NCBI GenBank assembly: GCA_041494245.1
Contig: JBGQAK010000005.1
Coordinates: forward strand, 124,001 to 188,000
Length of the DNA stretch: 64,000 bases
Direction of reading: 5' to 3'
Source: RBG-13-68-16 sp041494245
GTDB lineage: Bacteria > Acidobacteriota > Thermoanaerobaculia > Thermoanaerobaculales > Thermoanaerobaculaceae
A model generated the notes under the pieces. That model ran no database searches. It saw nothing but the letters and a program-made list of their open reading frames with translations, and was not told the DNA's origin. Positions 7,408-16,141 of this stretch are shown in pieces; position 1 is the first letter of the stretch, and each line of letters opens with the position of its first letter. The position numbers and the translations under genes are program-made.

Positions 7408-8537
7408 TCATCATCCTCGAACCCGACCTGGCCGACCACGCGACCACCGTGGCTGCCGTGCGAGCGGTCGCCCAGCACTACCCGGGCGTGACGGTCAAAC
7501 CCTACGAGTTCAAGGGGACCACCCACCGGTTCACCGAGGTGCACCTGATTGGGTCGACCGCCGGGGTTCCCGCCGCACCGTTCGAGGGGCTGCCGGGCGT
7601 CCGCCAGGTGGTGCGTGTCTCGGCGAAGTACCGCCTGATCGGGCGGCACGACCCCGCCCACGAGACCGTCGGGTTTGAGCACAACGGCGTGCGCATCGAC
7701 GACAGCGCGGTGCACCTCTTTGCAGGGTTGTGCGCGGTGGACACGCCCGCCCACGTGGACGCGATGATGGCTGCGTTGGCCGGAGAGGGCATCGTCACCA
7801 CGCGCATGGGCGCCTACAAGCCGCGCTCGTCACCGTACGACTTCCAGGGCCTCGGTAAGGAGTGCCTGCCCTGGGTGTTCGAAGCAGCCGGAAAGCACGG
7901 CATCAAGCTGATCGCGATGGAGGCCACCGACGCCTCGCACCTGGACGAGCTATGGGAGGCGCTGGAGGGCGCGGGGCATCCGACGGCGGTGATGGTCCAG
8001 GTGGGCACCCGCAACGCTCAAAACTACGAGCTGCTCAAGCAGATCGGGCGACAGCAGGAGTTCCCGGTCCTGTTCAAGCGCGGCATGGGGATCACCCTCG
8101 AGGAGTCGCTCAACGCGTGCGAGTACATCGCCAGCGAGGGCAACCCGCGCATCGTCTTCTGCCTGCGCGGCGTCAAGTCGCTCCTCGGCGAGCCCCACCG
8201 CAACCTGGTGGACTTCGCGCACGTGCCGGTGGTGAGGCGGCAGACACGGCTGCCGGTGTGTATCGATCCCTCGCACAGCGTGGGCACGCGCCTGCGCGCC
8301 CCGGACGGCCTCCCGGACATCTTTCACGTGGTGGGGCAGGGGGTCATCGCCGGTGCCTCCGCCGTGCTTGTGGACTTCCACCCCCACCCGGAGATCGCAC
8401 TCTGCGACGGTGGCCAGGCGCTCACGCTCGACATGCTCGGCCCGCTCGCCGAGTACATCCATCGCGTCCGGACCGCGTATCTGGAGTCGGTCGCCGCCAT
8501 CGGGGGGCTGGACTTCGCGGCGCGCGCATCCGCGTAG
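7404..8537 (+). CDS. aroF: 3-deoxy-7-phosphoheptulonate (DAHP) synthase, type I-beta
   Basis: The 377-residue product catalyses the first step of aromatic amino acid synthesis, joining phosphoenolpyruvate and erythrose 4-phosphate. GAYKPRSSPYDFQGLG and CIDPSHSVGT are family signature blocks of the AroF/KDO8P synthase barrel. Residues 1-80 form a separate small domain resembling the ferredoxin-like regulatory domain found in Thermotoga-type enzymes, where it mediates feedback inhibition by Tyr or Phe. The GTG start at 7404 overlaps the trpB2 stop codon. Control by the same Trp attenuator would link the pathway's first and last steps. Confidence 0.92.
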   Translation: MIIILEPDLADHATTVAAVRAVAQHYPGVTVKPYEFKGTTHRFTEVHLIGSTAGVPAAPFEGLPGVRQVVRVSAKYRLIGRHDPAHETVGFEHNGVRIDDSAVHLFAGLCAVDTPAHVDAMMAALAGEGIVTTRMGAYKPRSSPYDFQGLGKECLPWVFEAAGKHGIKLIAMEATDASHLDELWEALEGAGHPTAVMVQVGTRNAQNYELLKQIGRQQEFPVLFKRGMGITLEESLNACEYIASEGNPRIVFCLRGVKSLLGEPHRNLVDFAHVPVVRRQTRLPVCIDPSHSVGTRLRAPDGLPDIFHVVGQGVIAGASAVLVDFHPHPEIALCDGGQALTLDMLGPLAEYIHRVRTAYLESVAAIGGLDFAARASA

Positions 8538-8543
8538 GGTTCG

Positions 8544-9017
8544 TCAGGGGTTGAGATTCCAGATCACCGCGTTGAGCGCGCCGGCGAAGGCGACCCAGGC
8601 GAGGTAGGGGAAGAGGAGCAGGGATGCCTTCCGGTCGAGCCACCACCACCAGAGCACGAGGGCGAGGATGGAGATCCAGAGCAGGATGATCTCGGCGAAA
8701 GCGAAGCCGGGGACCCGCGCGACGAAGAAGAGGAACGACCACGTGCAGTTGAGCGCAAGCTGCACACCGAACAGGACGAGCGAGAGCCGGCCGCCCTTCG
8801 TGCGGCGGCGATGGATCCAGACCCGCGCGGCGGCGATCCCCATGAGGGCGTAGAGCACCATCCACACCGGACCGAAAACCCAGTTCGGCGGCGTCCACGA
8901 AGGCTTGACGAGCGCGGGATACCAGGTTGCGACCGCGTGGAACGTCACGATGCCGCCGAGGAGGCCGGCGAGCTCGCAGACTGCAACCCAGAGGAGGTAC
9001 GGGCCGAAGCGCTTCAT
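8544..9017 (-). CDS. tspO: TspO/MBR-family membrane protein
   Basis: A 157-residue protein with five predicted transmembrane helices and the TspO signature region KPSWTPPNWVFGPVW followed by LYALMGIAAA. TspO proteins bind porphyrins and related ligands and act in stress and tetrapyrrole signalling. The ATG at 9017-9015 overlaps the TGA of the upstream DUF2177 remnant in an ATGA arrangement, so the two reading frames are translationally coupled. The stop lies 6 nt from the aroF stop codon on the opposite strand. Confidence 0.92.
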   Translation of the reverse strand: MKRFGPYLLWVAVCELAGLLGGIVTFHAVATWYPALVKPSWTPPNWVFGPVWMVLYALMGIAAARVWIHRRRTKGGRLSLVLFGVQLALNCTWSFLFFVARVPGFAFAEIILLWISILALVLWWWWLDRKASLLLFPYLAWVAFAGALNAVIWNLNP

Positions 9018-9202
9018 GGGAGCAGCCAGCGCGCGTAGCCGCGCCCCGCGGCGGCGGCGCCCCACTGCACGCCCGGGGCGAGAAGGTGGCCGAACTCGCG
9101 GTGGTACGTCTGGCGGGCGACCAGGCCGAGCCAGACCGCGTCGAGGGCGAGAAACGTTGCAAGGGTGAGAATGTGGACGCTGACCAGCCTCAGAAGGTGC
9201 AT
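9014..9202 (-). CDS. Truncated DUF2177-family membrane protein
   Basis: The 62-residue frame matches the N-terminal third of DUF2177 membrane proteins (ATFLALDAVWLGLVARQTYH, then FGHLLAPGVQW). It then departs into a short unrelated tail GRGYARWLLP and stops. Full-length members are about 130 residues with four helices, and here only one or two remain. It may be a pseudogene, yet its stop codon overlaps the tspO start, so its translation could still feed ribosomes to tspO. Start chosen at the ATG 9202-9200. Confidence 0.6.
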   Translation of the reverse strand: MHLLRLVSVHILTLATFLALDAVWLGLVARQTYHREFGHLLAPGVQWGAAAAGRGYARWLLP

Positions 9203-9302
9203 GGCTTCTGATGCTAACACGCATGTAGTTCGCCCAGGCCAAACGACGGAAGTCCTGAAAGGACTGAAACTTTGACACCGGGGTGACGATCGTTCCTTTG
9301 CT

Positions 9303-9327
9303 GCGCGTGACGAACGGCGTCACGCGC
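9303..9327. promoter_or_regulatory. Operator-like perfect inverted repeat
   Basis: GCGCGTGAC (9303-9311) and GTCACGCGC (9319-9327) are perfect 9-bp inverted arms with a 7-nt centre. The site ends 2 nt before the -35 box of the radical SAM gene promoter and lies between two divergent transcription units. This is a typical place for a dimeric regulator. No T tract follows, so it is not a terminator. Confidence 0.5.
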
Positions 9328-9329
9328 GC

Positions 9330-9358
9330 TTGAATGCGGGTCGGTAAGCATTTAGATT
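9330..9358 (+). promoter_or_regulatory. Sigma70-like promoter for the radical SAM gene
   Basis: TTGAAT (9330-9335) and TAGATT (9353-9358), each four of six to consensus, are separated by 17 nt. They lie about 36 nt upstream of the start codon, directly after the palindrome at 9303-9327. Confidence 0.5.
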
Positions 9359-9394
9359 GTGCTTTGAAGCCCACGTATCGGGGGGGACGGTGTG

Positions 9395-11146
9395 ATGGGT
9401 CTCAGGGTGCTCTTGGTCTATCCGGAGATGCCTCCGACGTACTGGAGCATGAAGTACGCGCTGCGGTTCATCGGCAAGAAGGCGTCCCTGCCCCCGCTGG
9501 GGCTGCTGACCGTGGCGGCCATGCTCCCTGAGGACTACGAGATCACGTTGGTGGACATGAACGTGGAGCCGCTCTCCGAGGAGGCCGTTGCCGACGCCGA
9601 CCTCGTGTTCACCTCGTCCATGATCATCCAGAAGGAATCACTCGAACGGGTCATCCGGCTCTGCAGGAATCACGGCACGCGCGTCGTGGCCGGCGGGCCC
9701 TATCCCACGAGCTGCCACCAGCGCATCCAGGGGGTGGACCACTTCGTCCTCAACGAGGCAGAGGTCACGCTGCCGCAGTTCCTCGAGGACTTCGAGAGGG
9801 GGAGGGCAGAGCGCATCTATTCGGACCCGACCAAGCCCGACCTCGCCCTCACCCCGCCGCCACGGTTCGACCTGGTTCGCGGGAAGAAGTACTCCTCGAT
9901 GTCCCTCCAGTTCTCCCGCGGGTGCCCGCACTCCTGCGAGTTCTGCGACATCATCGAGCTGTTCGGGCGCAAGCCGCGGACCAAGACTCCCGCACAGTTC
10001 CTGAACGAGCTGAGCATCGTCTATGAAGAAGGGTGGCGGGGCTCCCTGTTCGTGGTGGACGACAACTTCATCGGGAACAGGAAGCAGGTCAAGGCGCTCC
10101 TGCCCCAGCTCGCCCTCTGGCAGCAGGAGAGGGACTACCCGTTCAGCTTCTTCACCGAAAGCACCCTCAACCTCGCCGACGACGACCATTTGATGGATGG
10201 GATGGTGAGCGCCGGATTCAACATGGTGTTCCTGGGCATCGAGACCCCGGACCTGTGCACCCTTGAGGCCACGGGCAAGAGGCAGAACCTCAAGTCCGAC
10301 ATGCTGTCGAGCGTGCGCAAGATCCAGGCCAAGGGGATGGAGGTCTCAGGTGGGTTCATCCTCGGGTTCGACACCGACCCCGAGGACATCTTCGACCGCC
10401 AGATCGGCTTCATCCAGGACGCCGCGATCCCCGTTGCCATGGTGGGCCTCCTGACCGCCGTCCCCAACACGCAGCTCTACCGGCGGCTGGAAGCGGAGGG
10501 GCGCCTCACGCGCGAGTCGGTCGGCAACAACACCCATGACCTCCGGCTCAACTTCGTGCCAAGGATGGACCTGGGAAAGCTCCTCGCGGGTTACAGGCGG
10601 GTCCTCTCCGAGATCTACAGACCCGACCGGTACTTCGATCGCTGCCTGAAGCTGCTGAGATCCCTGAAGACCCACAGGACGTCGCACCGGAGGGTCAAGG
10701 CCGCGGAGCTCAGGGCCTTCGTTCTCTCCCTCGTGCGCCAGACGTTCTCGTCCTACTCCTGGGCGTACTGGAAGTTCCTCGTGAGGGGGTTGCTCGCCAA
10801 GCCTGGGATGATCGCCGAGACCGTGACCATGGCGGTGAAGGGGCACCACTTCTTTAAGATGACGAGGCAGGTCCTGGAGGTGGACCGGTTCGTGCGGACC
10901 CTGGAGGGCGTTGCACGCTCCTTTGAAGACGCGGTGAGGAACGTGTCGGCAGCGGAGCTCCAGGTCAGGGTCGCCGAGCTGACGGCCTACAGGGACCGTG
11001 TGGTCGCACGGATGCGCAGCCGGTATCGCCGGCTCCACAGGGATTCCCGCGTCTACGCCGATGAGGCCATCGCCGACTTCCAGGCGACCATGGACGACCT
11101 CATCGCCCGCCTGTCGGCTGGTCTGCCTCCGGCCACCACCGCTTGA
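9395..11146 (+). CDS. B12-binding radical SAM protein with DUF4070-like C-terminus
   Basis: A 583-residue protein. Residues 1-130 form a cobalamin-binding-like Rossmann domain (LLVYPEMPP, LTLVDMNVE-type strand, VVAGGPYPTS). The radical SAM core has the cluster motif CPHSCEFC (CxxxCxxC), then VVDDNFIGN and a conserved GGFILGFDTD. The C-terminal part (from about 400) resembles the DUF4070 extension seen in this class. Such enzymes perform methylations or rearrangements on lipids, hopanoids or natural products; the substrate here is unknown. The ATG at 9395 follows a GGGGGGACGG ribosome-binding site, and a GTG 3 nt upstream is also possible. It stands alone. Confidence 0.85.
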   Translation: MGLRVLLVYPEMPPTYWSMKYALRFIGKKASLPPLGLLTVAAMLPEDYEITLVDMNVEPLSEEAVADADLVFTSSMIIQKESLERVIRLCRNHGTRVVAGGPYPTSCHQRIQGVDHFVLNEAEVTLPQFLEDFERGRAERIYSDPTKPDLALTPPPRFDLVRGKKYSSMSLQFSRGCPHSCEFCDIIELFGRKPRTKTPAQFLNELSIVYEEGWRGSLFVVDDNFIGNRKQVKALLPQLALWQQERDYPFSFFTESTLNLADDDHLMDGMVSAGFNMVFLGIETPDLCTLEATGKRQNLKSDMLSSVRKIQAKGMEVSGGFILGFDTDPEDIFDRQIGFIQDAAIPVAMVGLLTAVPNTQLYRRLEAEGRLTRESVGNNTHDLRLNFVPRMDLGKLLAGYRRVLSEIYRPDRYFDRCLKLLRSLKTHRTSHRRVKAAELRAFVLSLVRQTFSSYSWAYWKFLVRGLLAKPGMIAETVTMAVKGHHFFKMTRQVLEVDRFVRTLEGVARSFEDAVRNVSAAELQVRVAELTAYRDRVVARMRSRYRRLHRDSRVYADEAIADFQATMDDLIARLSAGLPPATTA

Positions 11147-11241
11147 CGCCGACTCCCAGAGCCCGGGGTTTCACACCCTTCGCAGAGCATCGCTGTAATC
11201 CGCTGTCCTGCCGCGGGCCGGGCGACAAATCGCCTTCTGTT

Positions 11242-11357
11242 GTCATCCCGAGTCCTGCCACAGGCAGGACGAGAGATCTGGGAGGGGGAAGGTTTGTGTC
11301 CGTTCCCACACTCAAATCCCTTGTCGTCCCCTCACTGGCGGGACTCCTCGGGATGAC
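11242..11357. repeat. MITE-like or REP-like element with terminal inverted repeats
   Basis: A 116-bp segment begins with GTCATCCCGAG and ends with its complement CTCGGGATGAC. The homology extends inward through GTCC(T/C)GCCA with a small indel. An internal hairpin CCTGCC-ACA-GGCAGG lies near the left end. It carries no coding frame. Such elements are usually present in many copies; only one is visible here, so the copy number is unverified. Confidence 0.5.
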
Positions 11358-11437
11358 CGCCTGAAAGCCGGGAACTTTCTAGGCGATGACAAGCTTGTCG
11401 CGGAATCGGTATCATAGCCCCGAAGGAAGAAATCGGA

Positions 11438-14362
11438 ATGAACGCCTCCGAGTTCATCGCAAAATGGCGCCGCGTCGAGCTGCGCGAGCGCCAGGCCGCA
11501 CAGGAGCACTTTCTCGACCTCTGCGCGCTTCTCGGCCAGGATCCGCCTGCAAAGGCAGACCCAAAGGGGGAATCGTTCTGCTTTGAGCGGGGAGCCGGCA
11601 AAGAGAGCGGCGGCGACGGCTGGGCCGACGTCTGGAAGAAGGGCTGTTTCGGCTGGGAGTACAAGGGCAAGCACAAGGACCTCGACGCCGCCTACAGCCA
11701 ACTGCTGAAGTACCGGGAGTCGCTCGAAAACCCGCCGCTGCTCGTCGTCTGTGACATGGACCGCATCGTGGTCCACACCAACTTCACCAACACGCCAAAC
11801 CGGGTGCACGAGGTGCGCCTGGAGGACCTGGGCACGCCCCGCGCTCACGAGATCCTGCGCGCCGTCTTCTTCGAGCCGGAGAAGCTCAAGCCCGGCGTGA
11901 CCAGCCGCACGGTCACCGAGGAGGCGGCCCGCCGCATCGGCGAGATCGCCCAGGCGCTGCGCGAGAAAGGCTTCGCCGGCGAAGAGGTCGCCCACTTCCT
12001 CGACCGTCTGGTGTTCTGCATGTTCGCCGAGGACGTTGGCCTTCTCCCCGAGAAGCTCTTTTCCCGCCTGGTCGAGAAGTCGCGTCGTGATCCGCCGCGC
12101 TTCGGCAAGCTCGTCAACGACCTCTTCGCGGTCATGGCGCACGGCGGCGACTTCGGCGCCGACACCGTCCGCCGCTTCAACGGCAACCTCTTCAACAACG
12201 GCGGGGCGATCGCCCTCACCGAGGACGAGGTCGAGCGCATCTACCAGGCGGCCCTCCTGGACTGGAGCACGGTGGAGCCGGCGATCTTCGGCACCCTGTT
12301 CGAGCGCGGCCTCGACCCCTCCAAGCGGTCGCAGATCGGCGCCCACTACACCAGCCGCGAGGACATCGAGACCCTGGTCGATCCGGTCGTGATGCAGCCG
12401 CTCCGCCGCGAGTGGGCTGAAGTTCGCACACTTATTGAGAATGTTCTCACCACCGGAAAGAAACGGCCGACCGGCAAAGAGAAAGCCCCTACTGGGCCAG
12501 CGCTCGCCAAGGCGCGCAGCGAGGCCGACATCATCGTGCGCAACTTCCTCGACCGTCTCGCCAGCGTCAAGGTCCTCGACCCCGCCTGCGGCTCCGGCAA
12601 CTTCCTCTACATCACCCTCCAGAAGCTCCTCGACCTCGAGAACGAGGTGTTGCGCTTCGCCGACGAACGCGGAGTGGGCAGCCACTTCCCGCGCGTGGAC
12701 CCGCGCCAGCTCTACGGGATCGAGATCAACCCGTACGCGTTCGATCTCGCCCAGATGACCGTCTGGATCGGCTACCTGCAGTGGACGAGCCAGCACGGTT
12801 TCCCGTGGCCCCAGGACCCGGTCCTTAAGCCCTCGGACACAATCCGATGCCGGGACGCGATTCTCGATCTCTCCGACCCCGAACACCCCAAGGAGCCTGA
12901 GTGGCCGGCGGTGGACTTCATCGTCAGCAACCCGCCGTTTCTGGGCGGCAAGCTGCTGCGGCGCGGCCTCACTGACGAGTATGTGGACAAGCTTTTCAAG
13001 GTTTGGCGTGACCGCGTGCCCGCAGAGGCCGATCTGTGCTGCTACTGGTTTGAGAAGGCGCGCAGGCATATCGAGGACAAGAAGTGCCACCGGGCGGGAT
13101 TGCTTGGCACGCAGGGTATTCGTGGTGGGGCAAACCGCAAGGTGCTGGAAAGTATCAAGGAGACCGGTGACATCTTCTTCGCCGTGAGCGACCGCGAGTG
13201 GATCCTCGACGGCGCCAGCGTTCACGTCTCCATGGTTGGCTTCGATGATGGCGCCGAGATCTGCCGGACGCTCAACGGAACGGACGTCGCGGCGGTCAAC
13301 ACCGATCTCACTTCTGGAGTGGACGTTACCGCAGCACAACCGCTCGCGACGAACCTCGCCCTTTGCTTCATGGGCGATACGAAGGGTGGGAAGTTCGAGC
13401 TGGAGGAGAGCGAAGCCCTCGGGCTGTTGGACCTCCCGAACCCGCACGGGCGGCCCAATTCCGATGTCCTCGTTCCATGGGTTAATGGCTTCGACGTAAC
13501 CCAACGGCAACGCCGCATGTGGATCATCGACTTTGGGACGACCCGGCGCGAGGCCGATGCGGCGCTCTATGAGGTGCCTTTCGCCCTCGTGCGTGAGCGC
13601 GTCTGGCCGGATCGAAGGGAGAACAAACGCGAAGCCTATCGGGACTGGTGGTGGCGCCATGTCGAGGCTCGCTCCGGCATGCGTGCTGCCCTCGCGCCCC
13701 TACCGCGCTTCATCGCCACGCCCTCCCTGACCAAGTTCCGGTTCTTCGTCTGGATGCAAGCTCCGACGCTGCCTGACCACCAGGTTTTCGCGTTCGCACT
13801 TGCTGCTGATGCCGCCCTGGGGATCCTGCACTCGCGTGTCCACGAGGTGTGGGCGCGTAGGCAGGGCACGCAGCTCCGCGAGCGTGAGTCCGGCTTCCGC
13901 TACACCCCGACCACCTGCTTCGAGACCTTCCCGTTCCCTTGGCTGCCGGGAAAAGAAGCACAGGAGGACCCGCGTGTGCAGGCAATCGCCGAGGCTGCGA
14001 AGGAACTCGACGCGCTCCGCCGGGCCTGGCTCAACCCGTCCGAGTGGGTGCGCGAAGAGGTGCTGGAGTTTCCTGGCTCGGTGGACGGCCCGTGGGCGCG
14101 CTACGTGCACGACCCCGACGACCGCGGCATCGGGACCGTGCGCTACCCGCGCCTCGTCCCCAAGGACGCTGAGTGCGCGGCCAAGCTCAAGACCCGCACG
14201 CTGACCAACCTGTACAACGAACGTCCCACCTGGCTCGCCCTCGCGCACGAGAAGCTCGACGCCGCCGTCTTCGCCGCCTACGGCTGGGACCCGTCGCTTT
14301 CCGGCGACCAGCTCCTCGAATCCCTCCTCGCGCTCAACCTGGAGCGTTCCAAGAGCAAATAG
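11438..14362 (+). CDS. Type IIL (MmeI-like) fused restriction endonuclease-methyltransferase
   Basis: A 974-residue single-chain R-M enzyme. The N-terminal nuclease has D64-x9-E74-Y-K76, the same D-x9-ExK spacing as the MmeI active site. The N6-adenine methyltransferase domain has motif I DPACGSGNFLY near residue 380 and motif IV NPPF near residue 497. The C-terminal third should be the target-recognition and helical domains (TRD region around FRYTPTTCFETFPFPW). These enzymes methylate one strand and cut some 20 nt away, giving phage defence. The recognition site cannot be deduced. The gene is followed after 10 nt by a HEPN-type gene with its own GGAGG, so they form an operon. Confidence 0.9.
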   Translation: MNASEFIAKWRRVELRERQAAQEHFLDLCALLGQDPPAKADPKGESFCFERGAGKESGGDGWADVWKKGCFGWEYKGKHKDLDAAYSQLLKYRESLENPPLLVVCDMDRIVVHTNFTNTPNRVHEVRLEDLGTPRAHEILRAVFFEPEKLKPGVTSRTVTEEAARRIGEIAQALREKGFAGEEVAHFLDRLVFCMFAEDVGLLPEKLFSRLVEKSRRDPPRFGKLVNDLFAVMAHGGDFGADTVRRFNGNLFNNGGAIALTEDEVERIYQAALLDWSTVEPAIFGTLFERGLDPSKRSQIGAHYTSREDIETLVDPVVMQPLRREWAEVRTLIENVLTTGKKRPTGKEKAPTGPALAKARSEADIIVRNFLDRLASVKVLDPACGSGNFLYITLQKLLDLENEVLRFADERGVGSHFPRVDPRQLYGIEINPYAFDLAQMTVWIGYLQWTSQHGFPWPQDPVLKPSDTIRCRDAILDLSDPEHPKEPEWPAVDFIVSNPPFLGGKLLRRGLTDEYVDKLFKVWRDRVPAEADLCCYWFEKARRHIEDKKCHRAGLLGTQGIRGGANRKVLESIKETGDIFFAVSDREWILDGASVHVSMVGFDDGAEICRTLNGTDVAAVNTDLTSGVDVTAAQPLATNLALCFMGDTKGGKFELEESEALGLLDLPNPHGRPNSDVLVPWVNGFDVTQRQRRMWIIDFGTTRREADAALYEVPFALVRERVWPDRRENKREAYRDWWWRHVEARSGMRAALAPLPRFIATPSLTKFRFFVWMQAPTLPDHQVFAFALAADAALGILHSRVHEVWARRQGTQLRERESGFRYTPTTCFETFPFPWLPGKEAQEDPRVQAIAEAAKELDALRRAWLNPSEWVREEVLEFPGSVDGPWARYVHDPDDRGIGTVRYPRLVPKDAECAAKLKTRTLTNLYNERPTWLALAHEKLDAAVFAAYGWDPSLSGDQLLESLLALNLERSKSK

Positions 14363-14372
14363 CGGAGGTCAG

Positions 14373-15410
14373 ATGGACGAATCGGTGTTGATACGAATCC
14401 TCCTCGCTCGCGAGTTCATCCGGTCCGGTGTCGCCCTTTCGCAACGCCATTTGCCGATCGACCGAATGACATGTGTCATCCAACTTGACCTCGCCCTGGA
14501 ACTCCTCCTCAACACGGTCCTATCCCATAACCAAGTCGAAGTGGGAGAAAGGGACGTGTTTCCGACCCTCGTGGGAAGGGTGTGCGAACTGGACCAGAGG
14601 TACGGAGCCCATCGTTCTGCGCTGGGACGGCTGCATAGCCAGCGAAACCGAGCGCAACACGATGGGTTGCCCCCCTCAGAGGAGACTTGCCGCGTAATCG
14701 CTGTCGAGGCTGAGGCTGCGTTCAGATCAATCGCTGAGACCGCGTTCGGCGTTGAACCGGATCAGCTGTCCCTTGAGATGCTCCTTGAAGACGAGAGAGT
14801 CCGCACATACCTCAGCGCCGCTCGGTTGGCGCTGGCGGATGCAAACCCGGACCAAGCGTGCGCGGAGGCTGCAACCGCCTTCAACGTCGCGCTTGGTGGT
14901 GCCGAAAGGCAGTTCTTCCCGCACGGGACCTGGACCGTGTCGCGGAACGCGGCGGCCTCGATCCTCCGCGCTGTTGCCGACGCCGCGAGTCACGCCCACA
15001 TGCAGATCGGCTCAACGCGGGACAGGGAGCTTCCGGGATGGGTTAGCAGTTTTGTTTCGAGGTTGACGCAGGGGACAGGGTCCGGCCTTGACGATCTCTT
15101 TCAGCCCCTTCTCGAGCCGCTTCTGCTTGCAGCGGTGGGCATCGACCTTGAGGAGTTCCGGAAGTTCAAACAGATTGTTCCGTCTGTTGTCTTTACGCTC
15201 ACTGGGGACCGAATCCACACCAGGTTTGGCGCTGGGCGCACAATCGACGAGGCTCATTTCGCCGTTGAGTTTGCCACCCGGACCGCCGTGAGGCTCCAGT
15301 CCCTGGGCAAGACGGCGGTGGAGTCGTCCGGGTTTGCTGCTGATCAAGGCCTGTCGAACGGGAGCAGCAGCCCGCATGAATCGAGCGAGCATCCACGACA
15401 AGGCTCGTGA
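14373..15410 (+). CDS. HEPN-domain-like protein in an operon with the MmeI-like enzyme
   Basis: A 345-residue all-helical protein of no exact known family. The N-terminal domain has the helix VIQLDLALELLLNTVL followed by RNRAQH at residues 91-96, an R-x4-H motif as in HEPN ribonucleases, where these residues cleave RNA. A second helical segment (ARLALADANPDQACAEA) follows, and the C-terminal half is uncharacterised. The start lies 10 nt after the R-M gene stop with GGAGG between, so the genes are co-transcribed. A function as an RNA-cleaving effector or accessory of the R-M system is inferred from motif and context only. GC content and third-position bias are lower than in the flanking core genes, which suggests transfer. 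Confidence 0.65.
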   Translation: MDESVLIRILLAREFIRSGVALSQRHLPIDRMTCVIQLDLALELLLNTVLSHNQVEVGERDVFPTLVGRVCELDQRYGAHRSALGRLHSQRNRAQHDGLPPSEETCRVIAVEAEAAFRSIAETAFGVEPDQLSLEMLLEDERVRTYLSAARLALADANPDQACAEAATAFNVALGGAERQFFPHGTWTVSRNAAASILRAVADAASHAHMQIGSTRDRELPGWVSSFVSRLTQGTGSGLDDLFQPLLEPLLLAAVGIDLEEFRKFKQIVPSVVFTLTGDRIHTRFGAGRTIDEAHFAVEFATRTAVRLQSLGKTAVESSGFAADQGLSNGSSSPHESSEHPRQGS

Positions 15411-15452
15411 TGGGGGCGCGCCGACTACCGATGACAAGCCCACCGGTAGAGA

Positions 15453-16004
15453 TCACTGTCCGCCGCTCCCAGTGCCTTTGATCTGGTTCCGAATCTGGCG
15501 GATGTACTGGATCTCGGCAGCGGATGACCAATCCGCGAGTTGTTTGAACCACGTGAGCATTGCGACGAGGGAGGCGACCTCTTCGTCCGAGACTTTCATG
15601 TCCAGGAGCCTTCTTGGGTGGATGAGTCGGTTGCGGACTCGGACGCAGGTATCGAATTCGGACGGAATCTGCAGGGTGTTCCCAAGTGGCATGGTGGTGC
15701 CGCGAGCTTGGGCATAGGACCGGAACGCCACCTTCAGTGCATCCCTGAGCCTAGGTGCTGGGTCGTTGAGCTCTTCCAGTGCCTTCTCGGTAAGCGTTAC
15801 CTTACCATACTTGTGCGCCTCAACCGCTCGGACCTTGAGGTGGTTGAGGAAAGCCTCGAAGACCGGGAAGAAGTTCCTAATTGTCAGGCGTCGGAAGAAC
15901 GGCTCTTCCACCTTGCCCTTGAACTTCGCTAACTCGCCGAGGTCCTTGGCGAGGAGCACAATCAAGCCGAGGCTTTCGCTGAATCCAGGTCGTTCGTTAC
16001 TCAT
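15453..16004 (-). CDS. Second HEPN-like helical protein
   Basis: A 183-residue predicted helical protein convergent with the gene at 14373. Residues 118-131 read DTCVRVRNRLIHPR and contain RNRLIH (124-129), again an R-x4-H HEPN-type motif followed by the common proline. No other domain is recognised. The start is placed at the ATG 16004-16002, whose product begins MSNERPGF; an upstream ATG at 16040 would add an Arg-rich tail without support. It probably belongs to the same accessory island, and an RNase or toxin role is inference. Confidence 0.6.
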   Translation of the reverse strand: MSNERPGFSESLGLIVLLAKDLGELAKFKGKVEEPFFRRLTIRNFFPVFEAFLNHLKVRAVEAHKYGKVTLTEKALEELNDPAPRLRDALKVAFRSYAQARGTTMPLGNTLQIPSEFDTCVRVRNRLIHPRRLLDMKVSDEEVASLVAMLTWFKQLADWSSAAEIQYIRQIRNQIKGTGSGGQ

Positions 16005-16141
16005 GGGGGTCTCCCTGGGCCGCCTAAGGCCGTGTTTCACCTGGCACGGGGTAACATGCGGGGAGTTGGCATGGCGCGATCATGAGAAAAGCGAGGCCCG
16101 CCGGGCAGCAAGCTCCGCATCGGGTCAGATCGAAAGCCTGG

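Noticed and set aside
11312..13660. 782-codon minus-strand frame opposite the restriction enzyme
   Set aside because: The plus strand has nuclease and methyltransferase motifs; the antisense product is low-complexity and without domains.
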